DNA of 64,000 nucleotides from contig DAIMZI010000009.1 in the NCBI GenBank assembly GCA_036734025.1, positions 31,572-95,571 of the forward strand, read 5' to 3'. Origin of the DNA: DAIMZI01 sp036734025. GTDB taxonomy: Bacteria > Pseudomonadota > Alphaproteobacteria > Rhizobiales > Rhodomicrobiaceae. Below the pieces are notes generated by a model, which ran no database searches, was not told the DNA's origin, and was given only the letters and a program-made list of their open reading frames with translations. Position numbers and translations under genes: made by a program. Shown here in pieces: positions 52,701-61,512 of this stretch. How positions within the stretch are numbered: the first letter of the stretch is position 1; the number at the start of each line of letters is the position of its first letter.

Positions 52701-53304
52701 CTGATTTCTGTTGGTCGCTTAGCCTGGCGAGTTCCCCCATCAGCTCTTTCAGCCGATGTTTGGTGCCTCTCGGCTTGAACAGCCCGTCAATGGTCCGATG
52801 GAGATCACCAAGCCCGGCGGTGATGCCTGAAAGGCCCGACGTCGCTGAAAACAGCAACTCGCCCAGACGCCCTTCGCTGTTCAGGATTGCCTCGCCGCCG
52901 TCTTCCAGTTCCTTCCGGTTGAGCAGGAACATGTGCTTGTAGGTGGTGCGGTCCATGCCGCTAAGCGCGGCCTCGAGCGGGCCGGCATCTGCGAGTCGTC
53001 CGTGCGCATCGAACAGGCTTGCCTTCGCATCGCGCTTCTTCAGGCGGACCCAATCATGGTGCTGGCCGGCGATTTCGATCTGCGCGCCCACCGCCATGCT
53101 GGCTTTATGCTGGAAGTCATAATCCGGCGAATGGGCGATACCGAAGAGGAAATCACCATAGGCGTTCAGGATCGTGGTCTTTCCTGCTTCGTTATCACCG
53201 TAGATGATGTGAAAGTCCGCGCGCTCGCCGCCCTGGCGGACCAGGTCGATACTGTGTTCGGTAAAGCGGCCATAGCGGGTGAGGTCGAGCCGGTTCAGTC
53301 GCAT
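49795..53304 (-). CDS. SMC/Rad50-like ATPase, YhaN type
   Basis: A 1169-residue ATPase. The N-terminal head carries Walker A IYGDNEAGKTTILN (about residues 34-47) and the C-terminal head Walker B-type PFLADDILASFDDTRA; about 900 residues between are Ala/Glu/Arg/Gln-rich helix, a long coiled coil. No CxxC zinc hook is apparent in the middle, unlike SbcC/Rad50. With the phosphoesterase encoded upstream it resembles YhaN-YhaO or SbcC-SbcD pairs that process DNA ends, but the substrate is unknown. Its ATG shares one base with the stop of that gene (TGATG), so translation is coupled. Confidence 0.9.
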   Translation of the reverse strand: MRLNRLDLTRYGRFTEHSIDLVRQGGERADFHIIYGDNEAGKTTILNAYGDFLFGIAHSPDYDFQHKASMAVGAQIEIAGQHHDWVRLKKRDAKASLFDAHGRLADAGPLEAALSGMDRTTYKHMFLLNRKELEDGGEAILNSEGRLGELLFSATSGLSGITAGLGDLHRTIDGLFKPRGTKHRLKELMGELARLSDQQKSADLFVDAYAQMREELSDKEARYESARREEEALRQRLEAMQRRLDALPRWGRLGAYMKKLAGLDDRPPPPQGWKQRADDMAIEARTAQTKAADASREIERLQKQIAETSVNDALLGAAEQIDHLARQEESFQTARHDLPSVQAELDQTRRRIADGVKAIGRERDDDPSQLLLDAPLHADLREAIERIETIRAAHESAEAELDDARTGVQTTKAALDELGPPIDAQAQDILRERLDALRVARTRHETASQTLVEAERDLSAMFGKLSPWRGDLEALDALSVPSVAQLHDLAKRLSDARQQVQHLSEGLDKASHEFEQLRASAEALTSSGGLIGKDRLAAARRGRDNAWREHRSAIAEVISGAEPASLASTADRFEAQMSDDDQVNSAHAQQNEDRVRLRQISEEQARCQVDLDHLRKKLDAAQSDENETRASLGQIAQALGHEPGTNADTLREWLAQREQTLAMAERIKVLRAEQEARIERMRAATDNLGDVLAQIGIEAPSGEDPDALMRLAEMVRDQLSQTRGRREEAVKTDREAQAQLVRREREFDKAQRDLKQWQEGWDRLIGSCWLGNGDLPRTPNQVRAILSALDTLSEDLARLDELGTRVRRLSKVTETFEKLVDDASREAGVERRDEDAGTLARRLQAALKDARANLATREARQAEIEKARAHLRDAQDRQKLLIVQQQEMFARYGVDDLDALRGALEAAAERASLVEQITGLEEELLASLGLSEPAQMAELLADAAEESLRKEIEEIRPRLELKTEDAREAYHSFKTARDAIGAVSADDRAALAMQQRRAVLSEIEQVAERYLRLSLGTLAVSAALDTYRDHHRSSMMRSAASFFTTMTNGSFSDLRTQPGDKGEKLIGIPAAGGSLQASEMSEGTRHQLYLALRLAGYMEFVNGREPVPFLADDILASFDDTRAAAALGLLAQIARQGQVIYLTHHAHLCDIAARTCGADVSVHTLPALG

Positions 53305-54557
53305 CAGTCGGGCTCGCTGCGTGCAAGATGGGCCAGGACCGCCTCGCTGCCTTGCGCGATCATTTGCTCGATGAGCGCCTCGATCGCTTCTTCGCTGGCA
53401 CCGAATTCGTTGCGGATCTCCGGCGGTAGTGCCTTGCGGATGGCATCCAGCCTTGCGCGGGCTTCTTTCATGAGCTCGGTGTTGCCAAGCGCGCCTTTGT
53501 CAAGGATGTGCCGCAATTCCCCAACCGGGCCACTTGCAGTGTCGCTTTCGTTTGCCGGCAGGCGGCATTCAAGCCTGACGCTGTCGATGCGTGTACCGCC
53601 GACCCGTTCGGCCGCGAGGGAAAGATCGCTGAGCGCAAGCTCGTCATTGAGCCGAAGCCAGGGGGCGAGCGGCGTCTGCCCGTCCAGAATGATCCGGGCG
53701 ACCAGAAGCTCGGCCTCGGCCTCGCCGCGAGCCTTCTCAAGCGCGAGTTCTGCCCGCTGGACGACCTCCGACAGGGTTTCGGCTCCAGCCAGGTTGACGC
53801 GAATGCGCTCGAACTGGGCGCGTGCGGTCGGGACTTCGGTGATTGCGACGACCGTGCGGTCATCGACGCTGATCAGGCTCGCGGACTTCGGGCCGTCCTC
53901 GTTGATGTCGCGGCCCTGGGGAATGCCCGGCATGACGATGGCCGGGGCGCGCGAATGGACCATGCGCTTGTGAATATGCCCGAGCGCCCAGTAATCATAG
54001 CCCTGGGCCTTCAGCTCGGCCAGCGTGCAGGGGGCATAGACATCATGACCCTCGCTGCCCGAAACGCTGGTGTGCAGCAGCCCGATATTGAACATGCCTG
54101 TCACCGGGGCGGCAAAGCGCGGCAGCAGGCTTTTCGACACGCGGCCCTTGGGAAAGCTGACGCCGTGCACCGCCACGCCGGCGCGCTCGATCAGCACGGT
54201 TCCGCCTTTGGTGTCGAACACATGCACATTGTCGGGCAGGCTCAATTCGCTCGTCAGCGCGGATGCCGCATCATGATTGCCGCGGATGATGAAGACCAGG
54301 ATTTTCCGGTCATCGAGCCGGCGCATCTGGCGCGCCAGAAATTCCGCGGTGCGAATGCTGCGCTGGTCACGGTCATAGAGATCGCCGGCGATCAGCAGCG
54401 CATCGACCTCGTTTTCAAGGCAGGCCGAAACGATGCGCTCCAGCGCCGTGCGCGAGGCAATGCGCACCTCGCGCGCCAGAGCCTCGTCACGCAGGGCCAG
54501 CGTGTTCAGCGGCGAGTCCAGATGCAGATCGGCTGTGTGAATGAAGCGAAAGGCCAT
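53304..54557 (-). CDS. DNA repair metallophosphoesterase, YhaO/SbcD-like
   Basis: Calcineurin-type phosphoesterase, the nuclease partner of the SMC-like ATPase encoded after it. The 417-residue protein carries the metal motifs IHTADLHLDSPL, LIAGDLYDRD, IIRGNHDAAS and ALGHIHKRM in order. The C-terminal 150 residues are a separate helical region likely used for partner contact. ATG 54557 starts the first motif. Function in double-strand-break end processing inferred from the family and from the coupled ATPase gene. Confidence 0.92.
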   Translation of the reverse strand: MAFRFIHTADLHLDSPLNTLALRDEALAREVRIASRTALERIVSACLENEVDALLIAGDLYDRDQRSIRTAEFLARQMRRLDDRKILVFIIRGNHDAASALTSELSLPDNVHVFDTKGGTVLIERAGVAVHGVSFPKGRVSKSLLPRFAAPVTGMFNIGLLHTSVSGSEGHDVYAPCTLAELKAQGYDYWALGHIHKRMVHSRAPAIVMPGIPQGRDINEDGPKSASLISVDDRTVVAITEVPTARAQFERIRVNLAGAETLSEVVQRAELALEKARGEAEAELLVARIILDGQTPLAPWLRLNDELALSDLSLAAERVGGTRIDSVRLECRLPANESDTASGPVGELRHILDKGALGNTELMKEARARLDAIRKALPPEIRNEFGASEEAIEALIEQMIAQGSEAVLAHLARSEPD

Positions 54558-54658
54558 ATCCGCACTCTAGCGGCGCCCATGGCGATTTGCACCGGCCGGC
54601 AAGCCGGGCTGGCAGGGTTTTGCAGAGCTAATGAAGCTGAAGGGGCCGACCCGTCGCC

Positions 54659-56161
54659 TTACAGCCGCTGATTATATTCGCCGACTTCGGCATATTGGCT
54701 CAGATGCTCGTCGATGGCGGCGAAGATGGCGCGCATGTTTTCCTCGCTCGTGGGGCTTTCGACAACAACCACCAGCTTGGGCTCGTTCGAGGATGCACGG
54801 ATCAGTCCCCAGGTGCCATCTGCCAGCACGATGCGCACGCCGTTGACTGTGATCAGTTGCTGGATCGGCTGCCCGGCCAGTTCGGCGCCGTTTCTGGCCA
54901 TGGCCTCGAAATGTCCGATGACCCGCTCGATCACGCCATATTTGGCCTCATCCTCGCAATGCGGCGACATGGTGGGCGATTGCCATGTTCGCGGCAGCGC
55001 GCGCAGCAGATCAGCGAGGCTGTGGCCGGGGCTGCGCTCCAGCATCTCGCAGACTGCGATGCCGGCGATCAGCCCGTCATCATAGCCGCGGCCGAGCGGC
55101 GGATTGAAGAAGAAGTGCCCGGATTTCTCGAAGCCGACGGTAGCCCCGATCTCATGGCTGTAGCGTTTGATGTAGGAATGCCCGGTCTTCCAGTAATCGG
55201 TCGTGGCGCCATTTTCGCGCAGCACCGGATCGGTGATGAACAATCCGGTCGATTTGACGTCGGCAACGAATTTCGCCCCGTCGATCCGGGCCGATATGTC
55301 GCGCGCCAGAAGCACGCCCATCCGATCGGCGAAGATCTCGTTGCCCTCGTTATCGACGAAGCCGCAGCGATCGCCGTCGCCGTCAAAACCCAGCCCGACA
55401 TCTGCGCCCGAGGACACCACCGCCTCGGCGATGGCGTGCAACATGGCCATGTCTTCGGGGTTGGGGTTGTGGTTCGGAAAATTGTAGTCGAGGTCGCAAT
55501 GGAGCCGCACGACCTCGCAGCCAATCGCTTCCAGCACCTGCGGCGCGAAGGCTCCGGCCGTGCCGTTGCCACAGGCCGCGACCACCTTCAGCGGGCGCGT
55601 CAGGCGCGGACGGTTGGCCAGATCGGCCATGTAGCGCGCCGCCATGTCGGGCACCGTGACATAGCGCCCGCCGCCGGGCCGCTGCACATCGCCGGCCAGG
55701 ACCATGGCCTTGAGCGCCCCCATCTCATCGGGGCCATAAGTGAGCGGCCGCTGCATCCCCATCTTGATGCCGGTCCAGCCATTCGGGTTGTGGCTGGCCG
55801 TGACCATCGCCACGCCTTCGACATCGAGCGCGAACTGGGCGAAATAGGCCATCGGCGAGAGCGCCAGCCCGATATCGTGCACCTCGGCCCCACCCGACAG
55901 CAGCCCGGCGATCAGCGCCTGCTTGACCGCGCAGGAATAGGCCCGGTAGTCATGGCCGACGACGATGCGCGGGGCGACGCCGTTGCGGCGCATCAGGGTG
56001 GCGATGCCGGCGCCGATCAGGTTCAGCCCCGGCAGATTGATCTCGTCGGGATAGCGCCAGCGCGCATCATATTCGCGAAATCCGGTGGGGCGGATGAAGG
56101 GGTGGCGCTCGAATTCTTCCGTGTTCGGGCGCAGATCGGTTCTGGGAACTGATGTCATCAT
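54659..56161 (-). CDS. Phosphomannomutase / phosphoglucomutase
   Basis: Alpha-D-phosphohexomutase that shifts phosphate between C1 and C6 of mannose or glucose, feeding GDP-mannose and other envelope sugars. The 500-residue protein has FREYDARWRY (domain 1), the phospho-serine loop VTASHNPNGWTGIK, the metal loop GFDGDGDR, the sugar-binding loop FEKSGHFFF and the phosphate-contact region RASSNEPKL. This is the AlgC/ManB-type arrangement. Start taken at ATG 56161 (56158 adjacent), with AGGAAG upstream. Confidence 0.93.
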   Translation of the reverse strand: MMTSVPRTDLRPNTEEFERHPFIRPTGFREYDARWRYPDEINLPGLNLIGAGIATLMRRNGVAPRIVVGHDYRAYSCAVKQALIAGLLSGGAEVHDIGLALSPMAYFAQFALDVEGVAMVTASHNPNGWTGIKMGMQRPLTYGPDEMGALKAMVLAGDVQRPGGGRYVTVPDMAARYMADLANRPRLTRPLKVVAACGNGTAGAFAPQVLEAIGCEVVRLHCDLDYNFPNHNPNPEDMAMLHAIAEAVVSSGADVGLGFDGDGDRCGFVDNEGNEIFADRMGVLLARDISARIDGAKFVADVKSTGLFITDPVLRENGATTDYWKTGHSYIKRYSHEIGATVGFEKSGHFFFNPPLGRGYDDGLIAGIAVCEMLERSPGHSLADLLRALPRTWQSPTMSPHCEDEAKYGVIERVIGHFEAMARNGAELAGQPIQQLITVNGVRIVLADGTWGLIRASSNEPKLVVVVESPTSEENMRAIFAAIDEHLSQYAEVGEYNQRL

Positions 56162-56252
56162 GCGGCGGTGGGCTTCCTGCCTGTGGGCTGGCGCCACGCA
56201 ATCGTTCCGCAGCAGACCAGGGCGGGTTCGTGTTGTGCTATCCGGCGCGATC

Positions 56253-56927
56253 TTATTTCGTCATGGTAAGCTTGCGCCGGGCGACCTCGAACCGGCTTAG
56301 CCGATTGATGAAACTCATGCCAAGCAAATTCTGGTTGAGCTTGCCGGGCTCGGTGACCACGGCGTGTACATCACGCACCACGATACCGCCAATGCGGATC
56401 TCGTCGAGAATTATGGGGGCGACCATGGCTATGCCGTTGGCCGTGTCCGACTGGCTGGTGAAATGCAGATCCTCTGGCAGGAACCCGAGGCTGAGCACGG
56501 TCTCAAAGCTGAGCGCGACATAGGTTGCCCCGGTATCGGTCATCAGTTCCACCGGCATGCCGTTGATGTCAGCCGACACTGTGAAATGGCCGAACGGGTT
56601 GGCGTCGAGGGTGACCTGATGGGGTTGCGTGCGGGGCTCGGGACGCGCGGCGGGCGGCGTGCTGCTCGATGGCCACAGCGCATGGGCGCTTCCCGGGTCC
56701 TTTTCGATCTCGACAACCTGTGCGTCCCAGCCGCCACCGGGAGCATCACTGTCCAACTCGGGCGCTTTCGTCCCGGCATCGCCGTGAAAAGTGAATGCTG
56801 TCTCGATGGCCCGCGATGATGGCGGCGCCTGCACGGCCAAGACAAATCCGAAAACCGCGGCACACACGGCCGACATGACCGGCAGCGCCCGGCCGGCAGC
56901 GCTGACCGCGCCCTTGAAAAACGCCAT
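56253..56927 (-). CDS. Retropepsin-like aspartic protease (TIGR02281-type), copy 1
   Basis: A 224-residue protein with one N-terminal hydrophobic segment (residues 12-35), so anchored or secreted, a low-complexity linker, and a C-terminal single-chain pepsin half: catalytic loop ELMTDTGATYVALS (D-T-G-A), flap region and the closing ILLD-like NQNLLGMSFINRLSRFE. This matches the bacterial clan AA aspartic protease family (TIGR02281). Such half-pepsins act as dimers. Substrate unknown. ATG 56927 follows GAGGAG. A second homologous gene lies immediately upstream on the same strand. Confidence 0.85.
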   Translation of the reverse strand: MAFFKGAVSAAGRALPVMSAVCAAVFGFVLAVQAPPSSRAIETAFTFHGDAGTKAPELDSDAPGGGWDAQVVEIEKDPGSAHALWPSSSTPPAARPEPRTQPHQVTLDANPFGHFTVSADINGMPVELMTDTGATYVALSFETVLSLGFLPEDLHFTSQSDTANGIAMVAPIILDEIRIGGIVVRDVHAVVTEPGKLNQNLLGMSFINRLSRFEVARRKLTMTK

Positions 56928-56975
56928 CTCCCCATCTCCTCATACGCAGCCCATGGAGGACGGCAACGCGTTACC

Positions 56976-57683
56976 CTAGCCCCTCAGCGTCAGGACATCC
57001 CCCGAGAACTCATATGATCGCAAACGGCTTAAGAAACTCATACCAAGGAGGCTTTGTGTCAGGCTTCCCCGGGGCGTTACCAGCGCATCGACGTTGCGGC
57101 GCACCACTGGACCGAGGGAGACCTGGTCAATGCGCAGCCGCGCCGCCATGGCGCGGCCATTCGCCGTTTGCACCACAACATTGAAATCGAGCGTGTCAAG
57201 ATCGATGCCGATGCGCTCGGCGTCTTCGGCACGCAGAACAAGCGCGCTGGCCCCGGTGTCCACGATCATGTCGATCGCCGAGCCGTTGACATCCACGCGC
57301 GCCGAGAAATGGCCATCCCAGCCGCGGCGCACGCGCACCGAGGCCGGCTCGCCGGGGCGGGCATAAAGGCTGGTCTGGCTGCCGCGCGGCATCAACTCGC
57401 CGGTGATGCGCTCGGCCACCAGCATGAGATCGGCGCGGTAGGCATACAGGCCGACCAGCACCAGGGCGAGCACCAGCCAGGCCGTGAGATCGCGCAACGC
57501 CCGGCCGAGGCGGCCACGGTAGCTGCCGAGCAGGGCGCCGCCAATGAAGATGACTATCGCCAGCAAGGCGACGAGCCGTGCGAACTGATCGTTTTGCAGG
57601 CCGCCAACGGTCCCCCCGTCATGGGTGATGATCAGGGCGATCGCGGCAAAGGCGAGCAGAGCCATTCCTATCCAGGCTGCCAA
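56976..57683 (-). CDS. Retropepsin-like aspartic protease, copy 2 with three membrane helices
   Basis: A 235-residue homologue of the next gene. It begins with about three hydrophobic helices (residues 3-19, 34-50 and 60-80) then a periplasmic-type protease domain: MIVDTGASALVLRAEDAERIGI (D-T-G-A), QTANGRAMAARLRIDQVSLG and TQSLLGMSFLSRLRSYEF. The closing sequences NQNLLGMSF and TQSLLGMSF are shared with copy 1. The start is probably TTG 57683, six bases after AAGGAG; GTG 57713 is an alternative. The 48-base gap to copy 1 suggests one operon. The unlike N-termini suggest that the copies differ in anchoring. Confidence 0.85.
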   Translation of the reverse strand: MAAWIGMALLAFAAIALIITHDGGTVGGLQNDQFARLVALLAIVIFIGGALLGSYRGRLGRALRDLTAWLVLALVLVGLYAYRADLMLVAERITGELMPRGSQTSLYARPGEPASVRVRRGWDGHFSARVDVNGSAIDMIVDTGASALVLRAEDAERIGIDLDTLDFNVVVQTANGRAMAARLRIDQVSLGPVVRRNVDALVTPRGSLTQSLLGMSFLSRLRSYEFSGDVLTLRG

Positions 57684-57837
57684 AGCGGGTCTCCTTGGGG
57701 CTGGTTGGACCACAGCAGCGCAGGTTCGTGCGCCGCATGCAGCATCATGACTTATAGATTAGGGAGTTTAAGCAAGCTTTGCCAGCGCAAGCCGATGCCA
57801 TCATGCAGCGTCGATCGGCCCAGGAGCCGTCGCGGCG

Positions 57838-59415
57838 TCAGCTATCGTCGGGGGCGGCGCGCCGGATCGGGCGCATGAGAAAGGCGGGAACCTGATCGCT
57901 CATGCCGAATGCGAGCGTGTCGTCGGTGTCGATGACGCCGGCGCCATCACCGTCGCGCCGGCGTCGGCTGCGGCGGCGGTCATTATCCTTTTCGGCGACA
58001 CCGGCTGATCTGGAATTGCCGTTGTCCTGGGGCAGCGGGTTTGGCGTGGCGGGTCGGCGGGCTGCGGGTTCGGCTGCTTCAGCGGGAACGGTTTCGCGTG
58101 TATTCACTGCCTCGCTCGGGGCTGAAGCGCCGGAGCGTCCCCGGCCGCGTCCGCGCCCGCCGCGCTTGCGCTTTTCGCGTTCGCCGCTTTCTGCCTGCGT
58201 GCCGGCGTCTTGCTGCTGGCCATCGTCGCGTTTGCCGCGTCTGGAGCGCGAGCGTGAGCGTCTGGGCTCGCCATCGCCGGTATCAGAGCCCTGTGGCCCC
58301 TCGCCGATCCACTCGATCTTGGCTTGGCAAAGCGTCTCGATCTCGCGCAACGCGGCCATGTCCTTTGGTGTGACCAGTGTCGATGCGCAACCTTCGCGGC
58401 CCGCACGCCCGGTACGCCCGATCCGGTGAATATAGTCTTCGGCATGAACGGGGACGTCGAAATTGAAGACGTGGCTCACTTCGGGGATGTCGAGGCCGCG
58501 CGCCGCCACGTCGCTCGCCACCAGCAGCGCGATCTGCCCGCTGCGGAAGCCATCGAGCGTCATCGTGCGCTGGCGCTGGTCCATGTCACCGTGCAATTCG
58601 CCCGAATTGAAACCATGGCGCGCCAGGGACCGGTGCAAGATGCCGACGTCGCGCTTGCGGTTGCAGAATATGATGGCGTTCTTGACGTCTTCTTCGCGCA
58701 GCAACTCTCGCAGTGCCGCGCGCTTGGCCTTGGGCTCGGCGCTGGTCGCCTTGACGCGCTGGCGGATGGTCTGGGCCGCCATGCTTTTTCGTGCCACGGT
58801 GATACGCTCTGGCGTGCGCAGGAACCGCGCAGTTAGCTTTTCGATTTCCGGCGGCATGGTTGCGGAAAAGAACAGGGTCTGGCGCGATGGCGGCAGCAGG
58901 CTGCAAATCTTCTCGATATCGGGAATGAATCCCATATCGAGCATGCGGTCGGCTTCGTCGATCACGACCAGTTCGACCGCGGTGAGCAGCAGCTTGCCGC
59001 GGCCAAAATGATCGAGCAGCCGGCCTGGCGTGGCGATCAGCACATCCGCGCCGCGGTCGAGCTTGCGGAACTGCTCATCAAACGAAACGCCGCCGATCAG
59101 CAGCGCGATCGTGAGTTTGTGGTTGACGCCGAGTTCTTCGAAGCTCTGGGCCACCTGTGCGGCGAGTTCGCGCGTCGGCTCCAGGATCAGCGAGCGCGGC
59201 ATGCGCGCCCGTGCGCGGCCCCGCTCAAGCTTGGTCAGCATCGGCAGCACGAAAGACGCTGTCTTGCCGGTGCCGGTCTGCGCGATGCCGACGACATCGC
59301 GGCCTTCAAGGGCGAAGGGGATAGCCTGTTGCTGGATAGGGGTAGGTTCGCTGAAGCCGATGGCCTCAACAGCCGCCACGACTTTGTCACTTAAGCCAAG
59401 TTCGCTGAATTTCAT
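57838..59415 (-). CDS. DEAD-box RNA helicase, RhlE type
   Basis: ATP-dependent RNA helicase of the RhlE group, taking part in ribosome assembly and RNA decay. Motifs in order: Q-motif (FSEPTPIQQQAIP), AQTGTGKT, PTRELAAQ, TPGRLLDH, DEAD (VIDEADRML), SAT, ARGLDIP and HRIGRTGRAGREG. After residue 380 the 525-residue protein has a long Arg/Gly/Ser-rich disordered tail (RSRSRSRRGKRDD, KRKRGGRGRGRGRSG), usual for RNA-binding helicases. ATG 59415; no good Shine-Dalgarno, and an open frame continues upstream. Confidence 0.95.
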   Translation of the reverse strand: MKFSELGLSDKVVAAVEAIGFSEPTPIQQQAIPFALEGRDVVGIAQTGTGKTASFVLPMLTKLERGRARARMPRSLILEPTRELAAQVAQSFEELGVNHKLTIALLIGGVSFDEQFRKLDRGADVLIATPGRLLDHFGRGKLLLTAVELVVIDEADRMLDMGFIPDIEKICSLLPPSRQTLFFSATMPPEIEKLTARFLRTPERITVARKSMAAQTIRQRVKATSAEPKAKRAALRELLREEDVKNAIIFCNRKRDVGILHRSLARHGFNSGELHGDMDQRQRTMTLDGFRSGQIALLVASDVAARGLDIPEVSHVFNFDVPVHAEDYIHRIGRTGRAGREGCASTLVTPKDMAALREIETLCQAKIEWIGEGPQGSDTGDGEPRRSRSRSRRGKRDDGQQQDAGTQAESGEREKRKRGGRGRGRGRSGASAPSEAVNTRETVPAEAAEPAARRPATPNPLPQDNGNSRSAGVAEKDNDRRRSRRRRDGDGAGVIDTDDTLAFGMSDQVPAFLMRPIRRAAPDDS

Positions 59416-59786
59416 GTCGTATCTTAAAAAAGGGCCGTCTCGTGGAGGCGACGCTGGCCGCCGCATCGGGATAAAGCCATATTGCCAATCTTCTCGCGCG
59501 CTTGCTGCACCTGTCGAGAAGGCCCACCACTTTCGTCATGACGCTGAAATGGCCACGCGCGTGCATCATCACTCATGCATAGCAGTTCGTGGCATCATGG
59601 TCTGAGCCACCTGCTTCGTGCTGGGACAATAACCGGACATTACCCTATGTCAAACAACCACGACCAACAACCGCGATTTTTCGCTGAAGTGGGACATGAT
59701 GGGCACGGAACGTACTCGGCTATGCTTTGCAGATGGTCACGAAATGCGCGATGACAAGCCCAGGGCAGGATAAATTGCGCTGCCTG
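59416..59786. other. Intergenic region upstream of helicase gene
   Basis: About 370 bases between the helicase start and the quinone oxidoreductase stop. No credible gene or strong hairpin seen; it should contain the helicase promoter. DEAD-box helicase leaders are often structured and cold-regulated, which I cannot judge here. Confidence 0.4.
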
Positions 59787-60761
59787 CTAAAGCCGCAGGA
59801 TGATCTTGCCGGTCGCCTGCCGGTTCTCGATGAGCCTCAGGGCATCGGCTGCATCGGCCATCGGCATGACCTGGCTCACGCGCGGACGAAGCCGTCCCGA
59901 AACGCACCAGTCCAGCACCTGGCGCATGTTGTCGCGCTGTCCCGCCGGCTCAAGGCTGGCAAAACGCGACCAGAACACGCCGCGTATGTCGCAGCCCTTC
60001 AGCAGCGTCAGATTGAGTGCGATCCTCGGTATTTCGCCTGATGCAAAGCCGATGACCATGAACCGCCCGCCCCAGGCAAGCTCGCGCAAGGCCGGTTCCG
60101 CATTCTCGCCGCCGACGCAATCATAGACCAGGTCGATGCCATGCTCGCCGCCGAACCGCTTCAGCGCCGCACGCAGATCTTCGCGCGAATAATCGATCAG
60201 CCCGTCAGCGCCATGGGCGGCGCATATTTCCAGCTTCTGCGCCGAAGACGCGACGGCGATGACCCTGGCGCCCAGACATTTGCCGATTTCCACCCCCGCC
60301 AGCCCGGCGCCGCCAGCCGCGCCGAGCACCGCCACCGTCTCACCGGGACGCAACTCGCCACGGTTCTTCAGCCCGTGCATCGCGGTGCCATAGGTGATGG
60401 TCAGCCCCGCAGCCAGTTCATCGCTGACATCATCGGGCAGCGGCACCACGGCCTCGGCGCGCGCCAGTGCCACCTCGCGGCAGCCGTTCCAGCCCACATA
60501 TGCCATCACTCTCTGGCCCGTTTCGATGCCGCTCACCCCGGCACCAAGCGCGGCCACACGCCCCGCAACTTCTCCGCCAGGCGAAAATGGCAATGGCGGG
60601 CGAAACTGATATTTGCCGCGCAGCATCAGCGTATCGGCGAAATTGAGCCCCACCGCGCTCACCGCGATGGCCACTTCGCCCTCGCCGGGAACAGGCGGCG
60701 CAATGGCTGCATGAGCAAGCGCGCCGGGGCCGTCCAGCGCATGGCACAGTATCGCTTTCAT
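59787..60761 (-). CDS. Zinc-independent quinone oxidoreductase (QOR family)
   Basis: NADPH-dependent oxidoreductase of the medium-chain dehydrogenase family, acting on quinones or alpha,beta-unsaturated carbonyls. The 324-residue protein has the catalytic-domain start GLNFADTLMLRGKYQFRPP, FSPGGEVAGRV, the Rossmann VLGAAGGAGLAGVEIGK and CVGGENAEPALRELAWGGRFMVIGFASG. No structural or catalytic zinc cysteines are present, as in quinone reductases. ATG 60761. Divergent from the SpoU-type methyltransferase gene. Confidence 0.93.
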   Translation of the reverse strand: MKAILCHALDGPGALAHAAIAPPVPGEGEVAIAVSAVGLNFADTLMLRGKYQFRPPLPFSPGGEVAGRVAALGAGVSGIETGQRVMAYVGWNGCREVALARAEAVVPLPDDVSDELAAGLTITYGTAMHGLKNRGELRPGETVAVLGAAGGAGLAGVEIGKCLGARVIAVASSAQKLEICAAHGADGLIDYSREDLRAALKRFGGEHGIDLVYDCVGGENAEPALRELAWGGRFMVIGFASGEIPRIALNLTLLKGCDIRGVFWSRFASLEPAGQRDNMRQVLDWCVSGRLRPRVSQVMPMADAADALRLIENRQATGKIILRL

Positions 60762-60881
60762 CCGTGGTTCCGTGTCGCTATAGTTCTGGAGGCTGATGTT
60801 GGTGCACTAAGGTGCCGGGTCACTCATTCGCGGGCAATTTTGTGCGCGCGGCGTCGTAACTCAACAAAAAAGCGAACCACC

Positions 60882-61418
60882 ATGAGCACCCGCGGCTATT
60901 TCGGCATCGGCGCGCAAGGTATTTCCAAACCGATGAACCTTGGCAATCTGATCCGCTCGGCCCATGCATTCGGCGCAAGCTTCGTCTTCACCCTCGGCGT
61001 TGACCAGCGTGTCCTCGACGCACCTTCCGACACCTCGAAATCGGCTGGCCACATACCGCATTACAAATGGCGGCACCTGAGCGACATGCGCCTTCCCGAG
61101 GGCTGCCGGCTGGTGGGCATCGAGCTTGCCGAGGAAGCCGCTGATCTGCCAAGCTTTCGCCATCCCCTGCGCGCGGCCTATGTGCTGGGACCAGAGCGCG
61201 GCGCATTGTCGCCCGACCTGCTGGCTCTGTGTGACCATGTGGTCAAAATTCCGACCTCGTTCTGCATCAATGTCGCGACCGCAGGGGCGATCGTAATGTA
61301 TGACCGGGTGCGTACGACCAACCGGTTCGCGGCGCGCCCCGTCAGCGAGGGCGGCCCGGTCGAGAGCGCCCCGCGTCATATTCACGGCCTGCCGAAGATC
61401 AGACTGCCGCAGCGTTGA
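60882..61418 (+). CDS. SpoU/TrmH-family RNA 2'-O-methyltransferase
   Basis: SAM-dependent RNA ribose methyltransferase with the trefoil-knot SPOUT fold. The 178-residue protein shows the family's motif 1 NLGNLIRSAHAFGA, motif 2 AYVLGPERGALS and motif 3 VKIPTSFCINVATAGAIVMYDRV. It is a short member without an N-terminal substrate domain, so its tRNA or rRNA target is not clear. ATG 60882 chosen at the first conserved strand; the preceding open frame is antisense to the quinone oxidoreductase gene. Confidence 0.9.
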   Translation: MSTRGYFGIGAQGISKPMNLGNLIRSAHAFGASFVFTLGVDQRVLDAPSDTSKSAGHIPHYKWRHLSDMRLPEGCRLVGIELAEEAADLPSFRHPLRAAYVLGPERGALSPDLLALCDHVVKIPTSFCINVATAGAIVMYDRVRTTNRFAARPVSEGGPVESAPRHIHGLPKIRLPQR

Positions 61419-61512
61419 TCGACTGGCAATTTTGTCCTATGGCTGGCCAATGTGGTTGTCTGTCGGTATACAGAAGCCCGACTGCGTTAAATCAAGTTGG
61501 AAGAGCGGATCA

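Noticed and set aside
54695..56152. 485-codon plus-strand open frame
   Set aside because: Antisense to the phosphohexomutase gene.
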